From JACPDH01 sp041671505 (lineage in GTDB: Bacteria; Acidobacteriota; Thermoanaerobaculia; Gp7-AA8), in assembly GCA_041671505.1 (NCBI GenBank), contig JBAZBK010000014.1, forward strand, positions 101,035-165,034: a stretch of 64,000 bases of DNA, written 5' to 3'. The notes beneath the pieces were generated by a model, which was not told the DNA's origin, did not search any database, and saw only the letters and a list, made by a program, of their open reading frames with translations. Of this stretch, positions 8,424 to 16,623 are shown piece by piece. Position numbers and translations under genes: made by a program. Positions within the stretch are counted from its first letter, which is position 1; each line of letters starts with the position of its first letter.

Positions 8424-9968
8424 TCAGCGCGGACGCGGCGCCACCGGCGCGACCTCGTAGACGAACATCTTCTCGTCGTCGACGACCGAGTCGGTGAAGG
8501 CCGCGAGAAGTCGTGCCCGCACTCCCGGAGCGATCATCGCGTCGCGGATCACGACCGCTCCCTGCGGCCCGCTTCGCGTCGGCGGACGCGTCAGGACGAA
8601 AAGCATCGGCTCGCCTGACGCCGCGACGCGCGAGGCGACGTCGGCCGTCGCTTCGCCGAGTGTCGTGTCGCGGCGCCGCTTCGGGTCCCACGAAACGAAC
8701 GTTCCCCACTCGCCACGCTGCGGGTAGTAGATCCGATCGAGGTCGAGCAGCGACGCGAGGCTCGCGACGGCGAAGTCGTCGGCCCCTGCGATCGGCACGT
8801 GGTCGAGCCCGTTGTCGCGCAACCAACCGGCGGTCTGCTCGACCGCGGAAAACGGCGTGGCGAGCTCCTCGAGCCATGCAGTCGCCGCGCCCGCCGCGCC
8901 GATCGCGAAGACGAGCAGCAGCGCCAGGCGTCGCCTGCCATCGTCGAAGATCGTTTCATTCGCGGATCCCGCGATCCAGAACGCTGCGATCAGCAGCACG
9001 ATCAAGTAGCCACCGTGGCGCATCGACGCGAAGCCTCCCTGGTATGCGACGAGCATGATCGCCCCTGTCGCCGCGAGCCACGCCGCGAAAATGGCCGGAG
9101 CATGGCGGAGAAGCCACGCGACGAGCGCGACACCCGCGAGCGCGAGCGTCGCATCGCCGATGGTCGACCGCCCCGTCACGATGTTGCTGTTCCACCAGTC
9201 GGCGTGCCCCGCGTCCGGTATCGGCACGAAGGTCGACGCGAGAAGCCTGACCGCCGTCGCCAGGCGCTCGGGGTCGAACGCAAGCGTCGCCTTTCCCATC
9301 GCGAACGGGTTGTCGCCGCGCGGCAGCGATTGCAGGAGCGAGATCGCCACGCCGGCGACGCCGAGTGCAGCGCTCCCGAGAAAGGCCTTTACTCTCTCCG
9401 AACGCGCCCGGATGTCGACCGCCAGAAGGATGAGAAAGAATCCCGCCGCGATCACGCCGTAGAGCGAGGTGTTCGCGAGGAGCGCGAGGAGAATCCCGAT
9501 CGCGCTCGGACGCTCGGCGCGCCGCGTCCAGAGCGTGCAGAGCGCGAAGATGAAAAGCGCTCCGAGTGCGTAGACGCGGCTGATCACCGCGTATTCGTAT
9601 GCGAGGTAGTAGCCGAATACCGCGAGCAACCGCAGCGCGGGTCGAAGGGGCGCATGCCGCAGCAGCAGCCAGGCGGCGAGCGTCGCGAAGGCGAGATTCA
9701 ACCATTGCATCGCGCGCGGGTCGTGAGTCACGCGCGTCACCGGCCAGAGCGAAAGGTGAAAGAGCGCGGGATTCATGTCCCACCGCAGGTTCCTGATCAC
9801 GTCGAGCGGCGTCGCCGCGTCGCGCGCGATGAGCCACGCGTGGTGCTCGTCGCGCCACATTTCGTGATTCGCGACGCCGATTCCTGCGAAGAGCACGAAC
9901 GCGGCCAGCGCGATTCCCGCGACAACATTCTCCCGCTTCGCGGCGTATCCGGTCGCGCCTGCGATCAT
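8424..9968 (-). CDS. Polytopic membrane protein, GT39/ArnT-like GT-C glycosyltransferase
   Basis: The 514-aa protein has roughly 10-11 hydrophobic helices. After the first helix lies MWRDEHHAWLIARDAATP, with the acidic DE pair in the first periplasmic loop that marks GT-C enzymes using lipid-linked sugars. NPALFHLSLWPVTR matches the following family loop. The C-terminal soluble part is short and shows no sugar-binding domain. By family it would transfer a sugar from polyprenyl phosphate to a glycan or lipid acceptor outside the inner membrane; donor and acceptor are unknown. ATG at 9968 has TAGCAT six nt upstream and no Shine-Dalgarno sequence. Confidence 0.65.
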   Translation of the reverse strand: MIAGATGYAAKRENVVAGIALAAFVLFAGIGVANHEMWRDEHHAWLIARDAATPLDVIRNLRWDMNPALFHLSLWPVTRVTHDPRAMQWLNLAFATLAAWLLLRHAPLRPALRLLAVFGYYLAYEYAVISRVYALGALFIFALCTLWTRRAERPSAIGILLALLANTSLYGVIAAGFFLILLAVDIRARSERVKAFLGSAALGVAGVAISLLQSLPRGDNPFAMGKATLAFDPERLATAVRLLASTFVPIPDAGHADWWNSNIVTGRSTIGDATLALAGVALVAWLLRHAPAIFAAWLAATGAIMLVAYQGGFASMRHGGYLIVLLIAAFWIAGSANETIFDDGRRRLALLLVFAIGAAGAATAWLEELATPFSAVEQTAGWLRDNGLDHVPIAGADDFAVASLASLLDLDRIYYPQRGEWGTFVSWDPKRRRDTTLGEATADVASRVAASGEPMLFVLTRPPTRSGPQGAVVIRDAMIAPGVRARLLAAFTDSVVDDEKMFVYEVAPVAPRPR

Positions 9969-9974
9969 GGTGCG

Positions 9975-9980
9975 ATGCTA
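9975..9980 (-). promoter_or_regulatory. -10-like TAGCAT before the GT-C gene
   Basis: TAGCAT reads on the minus strand and ends six nt before the ATG, an arrangement expected for a leaderless mRNA. Confidence 0.35.
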
Positions 9981-10038
9981 CCGCACCGGGCTCGGCTCCG
10001 ACGAGGCGCGCCCGACGATCGCCTCGCGCTCTTCACCG

Positions 10039-11301
10039 TCACGCGGAGACTCGCTCCTCCGCGGCCTGTGCGCGGAACTCCACGACTCCCGCGGCGAGCA
10101 GCCCGAGCCACGAGACGAACATCGGAAGGGTGACCCACGCCCGGGGCGCGTTGTGCCTCAGCGCTGCCCCGAGCCATCGCGCGTGAGGACTGTCCCAGAG
10201 GAAGAAGATCGATTGCCCGAGATCCCACGCAAAGCCATAGAGAAGGACGTACGTGATGGCCGTGACCGCGTAGACCGCGACCAGCGTGACCTTCCAGCGC
10301 ACTGAGCCGGCAAGATAGCTCACGGCCAGCGGAGCCAGGAACCAGAATGCGTACTGCGGCCCGAAGCCCGGGCCGAGCGTTGGAATTGCGAGCAGGATCA
10401 GACCGGCGAGAAGCACAACCTGCGTCTCGCGTACGTTTTTCCACGACCACGCCTTCGCGCAGCCCCATCCGATGAGCGCAAGGATGGTGAACGAGGAGAT
10501 CTTTCCAAGAGTCGGAATCGCCTCGGTAATCCCTAGGATGGTGGCGATTCCGGAGAAGCCAAACCTGCCTGCCACCGGCGAGTAGAGCAAAACGCGCTCG
10601 ATGATCGACTGAGGCGCCAGTGCGAAAAGCACGCCGAGGCCGACGGCAGACGGTCCCGCGAAGAGCGCCGCGCCAAGCATTCGCGCCTTCGGTGTCATCA
10701 CCTTCGCCCCCGGCACCAGCAGAGGAGCGAGCGCAAACGGCACCGTCTTGGTCATGACGCCCAGACCGAGGAAGAGGCAGGCGATCAGCCAGTCCATCGG
10801 TTCCTGCGTTCGAAGATACGCGAGCAGAGCGAGCAGCGTGGCCATGACCCAGAGTGAGACCAGCGAGTCGAAGTTGCCGTGCTGGCATGTCAGCAGGATC
10901 GCGATCGGATTCAGCGCGAGTCCGAAGAGCAGAACTCTCGTGGAGCTCGCACCGGGCACCGTCCGTTTTGCGACGAGCCACGCCAGGACGAGCCCGATCG
11001 ATTCGACCACGAGCAAAAACGCCCGGAGCACATCGAGAAACGCGAAGGAGCCGAATTCAGCGATCCGATCGAGCACGAACAGGCACATCAGCCAGAACGG
11101 AGGCCAACTCATCGAGGTGGTGGTCATATACGGGTTCGTACCCGACCCGATGAAATGCGCGATTTCCTCCCAGCAGCTCATGTCCCACGAATAGGCATAC
11201 GCGGGAAGCAGCACGATGTACCAGCCCCGCACGAGCCACGCGATCACCAACGCGAGCAGAAGTCCGGTCCGAACCTGAGGCGCACCGACACCAGGTGACA
11301 T
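10039..11301 (-). CDS. Polytopic membrane protein, putative mannosyltransferase (GT87/GT-C-like)
   Basis: The 420-aa protein has about ten helices. The first loop holds SWDMSCWEEIAHFIGSGTNP followed by YMTTTSMSWPPFWL, resembling polyprenol-phosphate-dependent mannosyltransferases of the GT87/DUF2029 type, where acidic residues precede a NPY...WPP segment. No soluble domain is present. It lies about 70 bp upstream of the other GT-C gene in the same direction, and each has its own -10-like hexamer, so the two may act on one surface glycan without sharing a transcript. The substrate is not predictable. Confidence 0.6.
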   Translation of the reverse strand: MSPGVGAPQVRTGLLLALVIAWLVRGWYIVLLPAYAYSWDMSCWEEIAHFIGSGTNPYMTTTSMSWPPFWLMCLFVLDRIAEFGSFAFLDVLRAFLLVVESIGLVLAWLVAKRTVPGASSTRVLLFGLALNPIAILLTCQHGNFDSLVSLWVMATLLALLAYLRTQEPMDWLIACLFLGLGVMTKTVPFALAPLLVPGAKVMTPKARMLGAALFAGPSAVGLGVLFALAPQSIIERVLLYSPVAGRFGFSGIATILGITEAIPTLGKISSFTILALIGWGCAKAWSWKNVRETQVVLLAGLILLAIPTLGPGFGPQYAFWFLAPLAVSYLAGSVRWKVTLVAVYAVTAITYVLLYGFAWDLGQSIFFLWDSPHARWLGAALRHNAPRAWVTLPMFVSWLGLLAAGVVEFRAQAAEERVSA

Positions 11302-11309
11302 AGGCGCAG

Positions 11310-11315
11310 ATCTTA
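11310..11315 (-). promoter_or_regulatory. -10-like TAAGAT before the putative mannosyltransferase gene
   Basis: TAAGAT ends eight nt before the ATG at 11301. No Shine-Dalgarno sequence lies between. Confidence 0.35.
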
Positions 11316-11423
11316 ACCGAATCCGTGAGGGCCCCTCCTGTCACGAACGGCCGTGCGGGCGGTCCGTCTCCGCGCCCCCGAAGCCCGATCTTTCCTGCTG
11401 CCTCACGCATGCCTTCACGCTGG

Positions 11424-11429
11424 TATGCT
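11424..11429 (+). promoter_or_regulatory. -10-like TATGCT before the S51-like gene
   Basis: TATGCT ends nine nt before the ATG at 11439, with no ribosome site between them. Confidence 0.35.
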
Positions 11430-11438
11430 CGTCGTGCC

Positions 11439-12113
11439 ATGAACGACCTCCGGATTCCAGGCACACCGACCAACGGCTGGCTCCTGCTCATCGGCGGCGG
11501 AGAGTTCTCTTTCGGCGAGACCCGCGAGTTCGACGAGTTCCTTCTCTCGAAGCTGCCTGCGGACAACCGCACGATCGCGTTCGTCCCCGTCGCTTCGGGA
11601 TCGAACGAGTACGCAACGCACTTCGGCACCTACCTTCGAGGCATCGATCCTTCGGTCGAGGTGTCGAACGTGCCGATCTACCGGCCGCGCGACGCACGGC
11701 GCCAGAAGAACCTCGAGCGCCTGGAGTCAGCGGGACTCGTCTACCTCGGCGCCGGGGTGACGAACACGGTGATCGGAGCGCTTCGAAATTCGCCCGTCGT
11801 CGAAAGCCTCGGACGGGTGCTGGCCGCGGGAAAATGCGTCGCGGCAATCGGTGCGGCGGCCGCGGCGTTCGGCGTCGCCACACACGACATCGAACGTCCG
11901 GGAGGTTGGCTCCCCGGCCTCGGCCTCGTGCCCGAGACGGTGGTGGAAACCGCCTTCGACGCGTCGAACGACACGCCGCTGCGACGGTTGATGTCGCTCC
12001 CCGAGGCAAAGCTCGGTGTTGCAATTCCCCGTGACGCTGCAATCGCGATCGCTCCCGACCGCTCCGCGACGATCCTCGGAAGCGGCAGAATCGCCCTCGT
12101 CAGAAAGGCTTGA
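11439..12113 (+). CDS. Peptidase S51/cyanophycinase-like fold protein lacking the nucleophile serine
   Basis: The 224-aa product (MNDLRIPGTPTNGWLLLIGG) shows the S51/type-1 glutamine amidotransferase-like layout. LLLIGGGEFSF comes first, then FVPVASGSNEYATHFGTYLR, a VYLGAGVTNTVIGAL loop and a nucleophile elbow. In active S51 enzymes (peptidase E, cyanophycinase) the elbow reads G-x-S-A-G-A. Here residues 133-145 read CVAAIGAAAAAFG, so the catalytic serine is alanine. The protein is either a pseudoenzyme, a binding protein or a divergent enzyme. The ATG at 11439 is chosen because upstream codons lack similarity and a -10-like hexamer sits just before it. Confidence 0.75.
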   Translation: MNDLRIPGTPTNGWLLLIGGGEFSFGETREFDEFLLSKLPADNRTIAFVPVASGSNEYATHFGTYLRGIDPSVEVSNVPIYRPRDARRQKNLERLESAGLVYLGAGVTNTVIGALRNSPVVESLGRVLAAGKCVAAIGAAAAAFGVATHDIERPGGWLPGLGLVPETVVETAFDASNDTPLRRLMSLPEAKLGVAIPRDAAIAIAPDRSATILGSGRIALVRKA

Positions 12114-12178
12114 GGCGTGCTGCGACTGCGATCGCGGCGGAGCACCGTGCTAGCATTCGATAAAACCCGCTGACGACG

Positions 12179-14299
12179 ATGTCGACGACTCCTCAAACCG
12201 AGCAGGAGATCAGAAACCGCGTGACGCGGGTGTTCGTCGCCCAGGCGATCGCCGGCATCGCGGCGCTGCTCGCCATCACGCTGCTTCGCGCCGAGGAAAC
12301 CGAGAGAATCTACTCCGACCTTGGCGACAGCGCGCCCGTCGTCCTTCTCGGCTTTTTCATCTTCATCACGGTTCTCGGCCTCCTGAAGTTCCAGCTCACG
12401 AGACTCGTCTTCGTCTCGATGGTCATCAGCGGCTGCATCGCGATGTTCCCGGTCCTCGGACCGGTTCTGTCGAGTTGGATCGCGGTGCTCGCGGCGATGG
12501 CGGGACGGACGATCTCGACGATGTCGGAGAGAAGCCTCCCGGGAACGGCGTGGTTCGGCGTGGTCAACACGCTCCGGCTGACCGGTACGTACGGCATTCC
12601 CGTCGCGGGCGCATCGCTTCTATTCGTCGCACTTGGCGGCACACCGCCGCACGTCGAGATCACTGGCGCCGAAGCAGCCCGGATCGTTCTCTGCGGGCTC
12701 GTGCTCATCCTGACAAACAACCTCCTGATGGAAGTCGTGATGGTGGCCTACGGCTACGCGCGCGACAAGAGGCTGAAGATCAGCGTCATCGACGCATCGA
12801 TCTACCTGATCACGCTGCCTTACGTCGTGCTGATGGCCTTCTCGATTCCGGCCCTCGGGCCGATGGGCTTCCACGCGCTCGCCTTCTCGGCCATCGTCAT
12901 CAACTACGTCGCCCGCCGCTTCGCCGACGCCCGGTATCGCACCCGCAACCAGCTGCAGCGGCTCGTGTCGCTGTCGAACATCGGCAAGACGATCTCGCTC
13001 AACTTCACGACCGACGAGCTTCTCGAGACGATCTTCCGCGAGTGCCGGAAGGTCGTCGACGTGTCGCTCTTCGCGATCGCGCTCGTCGACGAGGCCACGG
13101 AGGAGCTCGCGTTCGAGATCGAGTACGTGAACGGGGAGAAGCGGCCCAAAGAGCGAATCCCGATGGGCGAGGGGTTGAACGACTGGGTGATCCGGAACGG
13201 CCAGTCGCTCCGCCTCTCAAGCAACCAGGAGGAGCGAACGATCGGGCTGCACTCGATCGAGGACGGGTTGCCGACCGAGTCATGGCTTGGGGTGCCGATG
13301 ATCGCACGCGACCGCGTCGTCGGCGTCATCTCGATCCAGAGCTACAGGAAGAACGTCTTCAGCGAGGAGGACGAGCTGCTGCTCACCGCGATCGCGACGC
13401 AGGCAGCCGTCGCTCTCGAGAACGCGAACCTCTACCGCGACCTCGAAGGGCTCACCTACGCGCTCGAGCACCGCGTGCAGGAGCGGACCTCGGAGCTGCG
13501 CGAGACGAACCTCCGCCTGCTCGCGGCGGACCGGTCGAAGAACCAGTTCCTCGCGAACATGTCGCACGAGCTCAGGACGCCGCTCAACTCGATCGTAGGC
13601 TTCGCGGACGTCCTGCAGGAGAAGGCGCAGGGGCTGATCTCCGAACAGCGGCATGGCTTCGTCCGCAACATCCGGACGGCGGGGGCGCATCTGCTCACTC
13701 TCATCAACGACATCCTCGACCTTTCGAAGATCGAGGCGGGAAAGATGGAGCTGCACATCGAGGAGTTCGACGTGCAGCACGCGCTCGACGCTCTCGAGCG
13801 AGTGATGCACAGCTACGCGGCTCAGCAGGGCGTGAAGCTCGAGATCGACGTGGAGCCGGGCATGCCGCGACTCCGGCTCGACGAGGCGCGCCTGCGGCAG
13901 ATTCTCTTCAACCTCGTTTCGAATGCCGTGAAGTTCTCGCACCGGGGCGGAGCCGTCACGATCCGCGTGTCGCGGAGAAGTGGCGTAGAGTCGAAACTGA
14001 AATCCGACTCGATCAGGATCGACGTCATCGACCGCGGCATCGGCATGGAGGAGAGCGAGCTCCGCAAGATCTTCGAGGAGTTCTACCAGACCGAGGACGG
14101 AAGGCGGGCCCAGCGCGGCGGCACCGGCCTCGGCCTCTCTCTCACGCGCAACTTCGTCGAGCTCCACCACGGGTCGATCGACGTCCAGTCGCGCCCCGGG
14201 GAAGGATCGACCTTCACCGTCCATCTTCCGCTCGAGCATCCCGAAACGACCCCGGACGACAGCAGGGTCGCGGTTCGGGCGAGGGCGAGCGAAGCGTAA
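12179..14299 (+). CDS. Membrane-bound hybrid sensor histidine kinase with GAF domain
   Basis: The 706-aa protein has an N-terminal membrane region of about seven helices (residues 15-240). A GAF domain follows (about 275-420, with WLGVPMIARDRVVGVISIQS), then a short coiled linker and a HisKA dimerisation domain with FLANMSHELRTPLNSIVGF and phospho-acceptor His463. The HATPase domain carries the N box FNLVSNAVKFSH, DRGIGMEESELRKIFEEF and GGTGLGLSLTRNFVELH. There is no receiver domain and no response regulator next door, so it is an orphan kinase. The signal is unknown; the seven-helix sensor resembles MASE-type membrane sensors. Its stop codon is followed directly by an inverted repeat element. 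Confidence 0.92.
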   Translation: MSTTPQTEQEIRNRVTRVFVAQAIAGIAALLAITLLRAEETERIYSDLGDSAPVVLLGFFIFITVLGLLKFQLTRLVFVSMVISGCIAMFPVLGPVLSSWIAVLAAMAGRTISTMSERSLPGTAWFGVVNTLRLTGTYGIPVAGASLLFVALGGTPPHVEITGAEAARIVLCGLVLILTNNLLMEVVMVAYGYARDKRLKISVIDASIYLITLPYVVLMAFSIPALGPMGFHALAFSAIVINYVARRFADARYRTRNQLQRLVSLSNIGKTISLNFTTDELLETIFRECRKVVDVSLFAIALVDEATEELAFEIEYVNGEKRPKERIPMGEGLNDWVIRNGQSLRLSSNQEERTIGLHSIEDGLPTESWLGVPMIARDRVVGVISIQSYRKNVFSEEDELLLTAIATQAAVALENANLYRDLEGLTYALEHRVQERTSELRETNLRLLAADRSKNQFLANMSHELRTPLNSIVGFADVLQEKAQGLISEQRHGFVRNIRTAGAHLLTLINDILDLSKIEAGKMELHIEEFDVQHALDALERVMHSYAAQQGVKLEIDVEPGMPRLRLDEARLRQILFNLVSNAVKFSHRGGAVTIRVSRRSGVESKLKSDSIRIDVIDRGIGMEESELRKIFEEFYQTEDGRRAQRGGTGLGLSLTRNFVELHHGSIDVQSRPGEGSTFTVHLPLEHPETTPDDSRVAVRARASEA

Positions 14300-14300
14300 C

Positions 14301-14500
14301 GAGGCAGGCGCGAGCCGAGAGGCGAGAGGCGATGAGCAGGCGTGAGGCCTTTAGGAGATGCAGCTAAAGGCCTCACGAATGGAGAGATGTGGTCGCCTGA
14401 GCGTCCGCTCGCAGACCGGCGTTGACGACTTACCTCTCTCTCGTCGCGCACCGATTTCTTCCAGCCAGCTCCTCGCCTCTCGCCCTTCGCCTCTCGCCTA
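14301..14500. repeat. Intergenic inverted minisatellite element, G/A-rich family, copy 1
   Basis: The left arm 14301-14340 has purine-rich GGCGAGAGGCGATGAGCAGG units. The right arm 14466-14500 is its degenerate reverse complement (CTCGCCTCTCGCCCTTCGCC). The element begins immediately after the kinase stop codon and ends two bases before the TATAAT box of ndk. Its core holds the strong hairpin at 14341. Confidence 0.85.
14341..14377 (+). terminator. Perfect 14-bp hairpin inside the repeat core
   Basis: Arms CGTGAGGCCTTTAG (14341-14354) and CTAAAGGCCTCACG (14364-14377) enclose a nine-nt loop. No T-tract follows, so it may be a factor-dependent stop or an RNA-protecting hairpin rather than a classical terminator. 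Confidence 0.5.
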
Positions 14501-14502
14501 GT

Positions 14503-14508
14503 TATAAT
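14503..14508 (+). promoter_or_regulatory. Consensus -10 box TATAAT for ndk
   Basis: TATAAT follows the C/T-rich right arm of the repeat. No recognisable -35 is present, because the repeat arm occupies that position. The ndk start is 53 nt downstream and is preceded by AACACGGAAGGACACGC, containing a GGA Shine-Dalgarno sequence. Confidence 0.65.
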
Positions 14509-14561
14509 CCGCGCTCCTCCGGCGGCCGGGTGCCGCCGCTAACCAACACGGAAGGACACGC

Positions 14562-14978
14562 ATGTCGCAGAGAACATTCACGATCGTCAAGCCCGACTCC
14601 GTTGAGAAGGGTAACTTCGGAAAAATCATGGCCCGCCTCGAAGGCGAAGGCTTCAAAGTCCTCGGAATCAGGAAGATCCATCTTTCGACGAAGCAGGCAG
14701 AGGGCTTCTACGCGGTCCACCGCGAGCGCCCCTTCTTCCCCGATCTGGTCAAGTACATGACTTCCGGGCCCGTCTTCGTCGCCGCCCTGGAGCGTGAAGA
14801 CGCGGTGCCCCAGCTCCGCAAGGTCATGGGCGCAACCGACCCGACGAAGGCCGACGCCGGCACGATTCGCAAGGAGTTCGGCGAGTCGATCGAGCGCAAC
14901 GCGATCCACGGTTCCGATTCTCCCGAGAACGCCGCGATCGAGATCAACTTCTTCTTCGCAACCTCGGAACTGATCTAA
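14562..14978 (+). CDS. ndk: Nucleoside diphosphate kinase
   Basis: The 138-aa sequence begins MSQRTFTIVKPDSVEKGN, with the conserved KPD segment. The signature NAIHGSDSPENAAIEI carries the phosphorylated histidine at residue 116. The enzyme transfers gamma-phosphate between nucleoside triphosphates and diphosphates to balance NTP and dNTP pools. Length is as usual for the family, with no C-terminal extension. It has its own promoter and a strong terminator. Confidence 0.97.
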   Translation: MSQRTFTIVKPDSVEKGNFGKIMARLEGEGFKVLGIRKIHLSTKQAEGFYAVHRERPFFPDLVKYMTSGPVFVAALEREDAVPQLRKVMGATDPTKADAGTIRKEFGESIERNAIHGSDSPENAAIEINFFFATSELI

Positions 14979-14993
14979 CCTCGACGTCAGACG

Positions 14994-15021
14994 AATGGGA
15001 CCGGCCGCTGCCGGTCCCATT
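14994..15021 (+). terminator. Hairpin after ndk
   Basis: An 11-bp stem AATGGGACCGG / CCGGTCCCATT with loop CCGCTG is followed by TTCG. The T-tract is short, so termination may be partial. The carbonic anhydrase gene starts 21 nt later. Confidence 0.7.
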
Positions 15022-15041
15022 TCGTGATCGAGAGAGAAACC

Positions 15042-15689
15042 ATGCGCGCGCTGCAGGAACTGTTCGACAGCAACAGGGAATGGGCCGCGAAGGTCCGCGC
15101 TGCCGTCCCCGACTTCTTCGAACAGCTCGCGCTTCAGCAGCAGCCCGAGTATCTCTGGATCGGCTGCTCCGACAGCCGCGTGCCGGCAAACGAGATCGTC
15201 GGCCTCCTGCCGGGCGAGATCTTCGTCCATCGCAACGTCGCCAACATCGTCGTCCACACCGACTTCAACTGCCTTTCGGTGCTCCAGTTTGCGGTCGAGC
15301 TGCTTCGCGTTCGCCACGTCATCGTCTGCGGGCACTACGGCTGCGGAGGCGTCGCCGCCGCCCTGGCGAACTCCGACCTCGGACTGATCGACAACTGGCT
15401 CCGCAACGTCCGCGACGTTCAACGGTCGCACGCGGATGAGCTCGCGCGCATCGAATCGCGCGAGGGGCTGGTCGACCGACTCTGCGAGCTGAACGTCGCC
15501 GCACAGGTCGCGAACGTCTGTGACACGACGATCGTCCGCGCCGCCTGGGCTCGCGGGCAGCAGCTTTCGGTGCACGGATGGATCTACGCCCTGCGTGACG
15601 GCCTGCTTCGCGACCTCGGCACCGTGGTCAGCTCGCCCGAGGAGGCCGACGCGATCCGTCAGCGCGCCGTCGGCCCCGTCCTGCGCTGA
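15042..15689 (+). CDS. can: Beta-class carbonic anhydrase (Can-like)
   Basis: The 215-aa enzyme begins MRALQELFDSNREWAAKVRA. Zinc ligands are Cys42 and Asp44 in GCSDSRVPANEI and His98/Cys101 in CGHYGCGGV, the same numbering as E. coli Can. The HRNVANIV and VHGWIYALRDGLL segments are also conserved. It interconverts CO2 and bicarbonate for carboxylation reactions and pH control. The ATG at 15042 with GAGAGAAACC upstream is preferred over a GTG six codons earlier. It converges with rlpA. Confidence 0.95.
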   Translation: MRALQELFDSNREWAAKVRAAVPDFFEQLALQQQPEYLWIGCSDSRVPANEIVGLLPGEIFVHRNVANIVVHTDFNCLSVLQFAVELLRVRHVIVCGHYGCGGVAAALANSDLGLIDNWLRNVRDVQRSHADELARIESREGLVDRLCELNVAAQVANVCDTTIVRAAWARGQQLSVHGWIYALRDGLLRDLGTVVSSPEEADAIRQRAVGPVLR

Positions 15690-15693
15690 GGCT

Positions 15694-16623
15694 TCAGTCG
15701 ATACTGACGACGATCGACTTGTAGCCCGCGGCTTCGAGCCGCTCCTTTTCCTCGATCGCGCGCGAGCGCGCTGCCCAGGGCCCTACCCTTACGCGGTAGA
15801 GGCCACCGGACCGTTGGACCGATACAGGCCGGGTGATTCGCTCCACCTCGGATTTCAATTCGGTCGCGTTCGCCTCGATGGAAAATGCGCCTAACTGGAC
15901 GACCCAACCGCCGTCTTGCTGCTCCGCGGGCGCATGCGAATCTGCACCCTGTGCCGGCGCTTGCGCGCGCGGAGGCGCAGCCTGTGCAGCCGCGGGAGCC
16001 GGGGCGGGCGCTTGTTCCGGAGAGGTCGGCAGATCCTCGGTGAGGACGACCGGCTCGGGCGGCGGTGGTGAAACAGGGACGGGGCGGGACGCGGGCGCGG
16101 GGGGCGGGGCGGCGGCCGCCACGGGCGTGCCGGCCTCGCCGGCTGCCTGCGCCGGGCTCGGAGGCGGAAGCGTCACGGTGTACGGCTTCGGCGGCTCGAG
16201 GTCGCCGCCTCCGACGCTCACCACCGCGATATCGACCTCTCCGATGCCGTCATCGACCATCCCGATGTCCGACGCGGCGGCGTACGACAGGTCGATGATC
16301 CGGTTGCCGACGAACGGGCCGCGGTCGTTCACCCGCACGCGGGCAGTCTTGCCTGTCCTGACGTAGGTGACGTCGACCAGCGTTCCGAACGGAAGCGTCC
16401 GGTGCGCCGCAGTCATCTGCCTTGGATCGAAGATCTCGCCGTTCGCGGTCGGGCGTCCCGCGAATTCGTCGCCGTACCAGCTGGCAAGACCGCGCATCTC
16501 GACGACCTCTCCCGGCACGGGAGGCTTCGGCCGCGTCGTCGCGCAGGCCGCGAGCCAGAGCGCCGCCAGAGTAAGCAGCGGCCACGTCGCCGGCTGGCGG
16601 CGGATCGAGCGTGCAGCGATCAA
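15694..16623 (-). CDS. rlpA: RlpA-family septal lytic transglycosylase lipoprotein with SPOR domain
   Basis: The 309-aa precursor has a lipoprotein signal with lipobox LAAC (Cys27). The RlpA double-psi barrel follows (about residues 40-135) with MRGLASWYGDEFAGRPTANG, AAHRTLPFGTLVDV and VRVNDRGPF, which hold the residues expected for catalysis. A long Pro/Ala-rich linker leads to a C-terminal SPOR domain (about 235-309) that binds denuded peptidoglycan at the septum. Members cleave naked glycan strands during cell separation. The start overlaps the purB stop in ATGA, so it is probably translated by coupling on the purB transcript. Confidence 0.93.
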   Translation of the reverse strand: MIAARSIRRQPATWPLLTLAALWLAACATTRPKPPVPGEVVEMRGLASWYGDEFAGRPTANGEIFDPRQMTAAHRTLPFGTLVDVTYVRTGKTARVRVNDRGPFVGNRIIDLSYAAASDIGMVDDGIGEVDIAVVSVGGGDLEPPKPYTVTLPPPSPAQAAGEAGTPVAAAAPPPAPASRPVPVSPPPPEPVVLTEDLPTSPEQAPAPAPAAAQAAPPRAQAPAQGADSHAPAEQQDGGWVVQLGAFSIEANATELKSEVERITRPVSVQRSGGLYRVRVGPWAARSRAIEEKERLEAAGYKSIVVSID

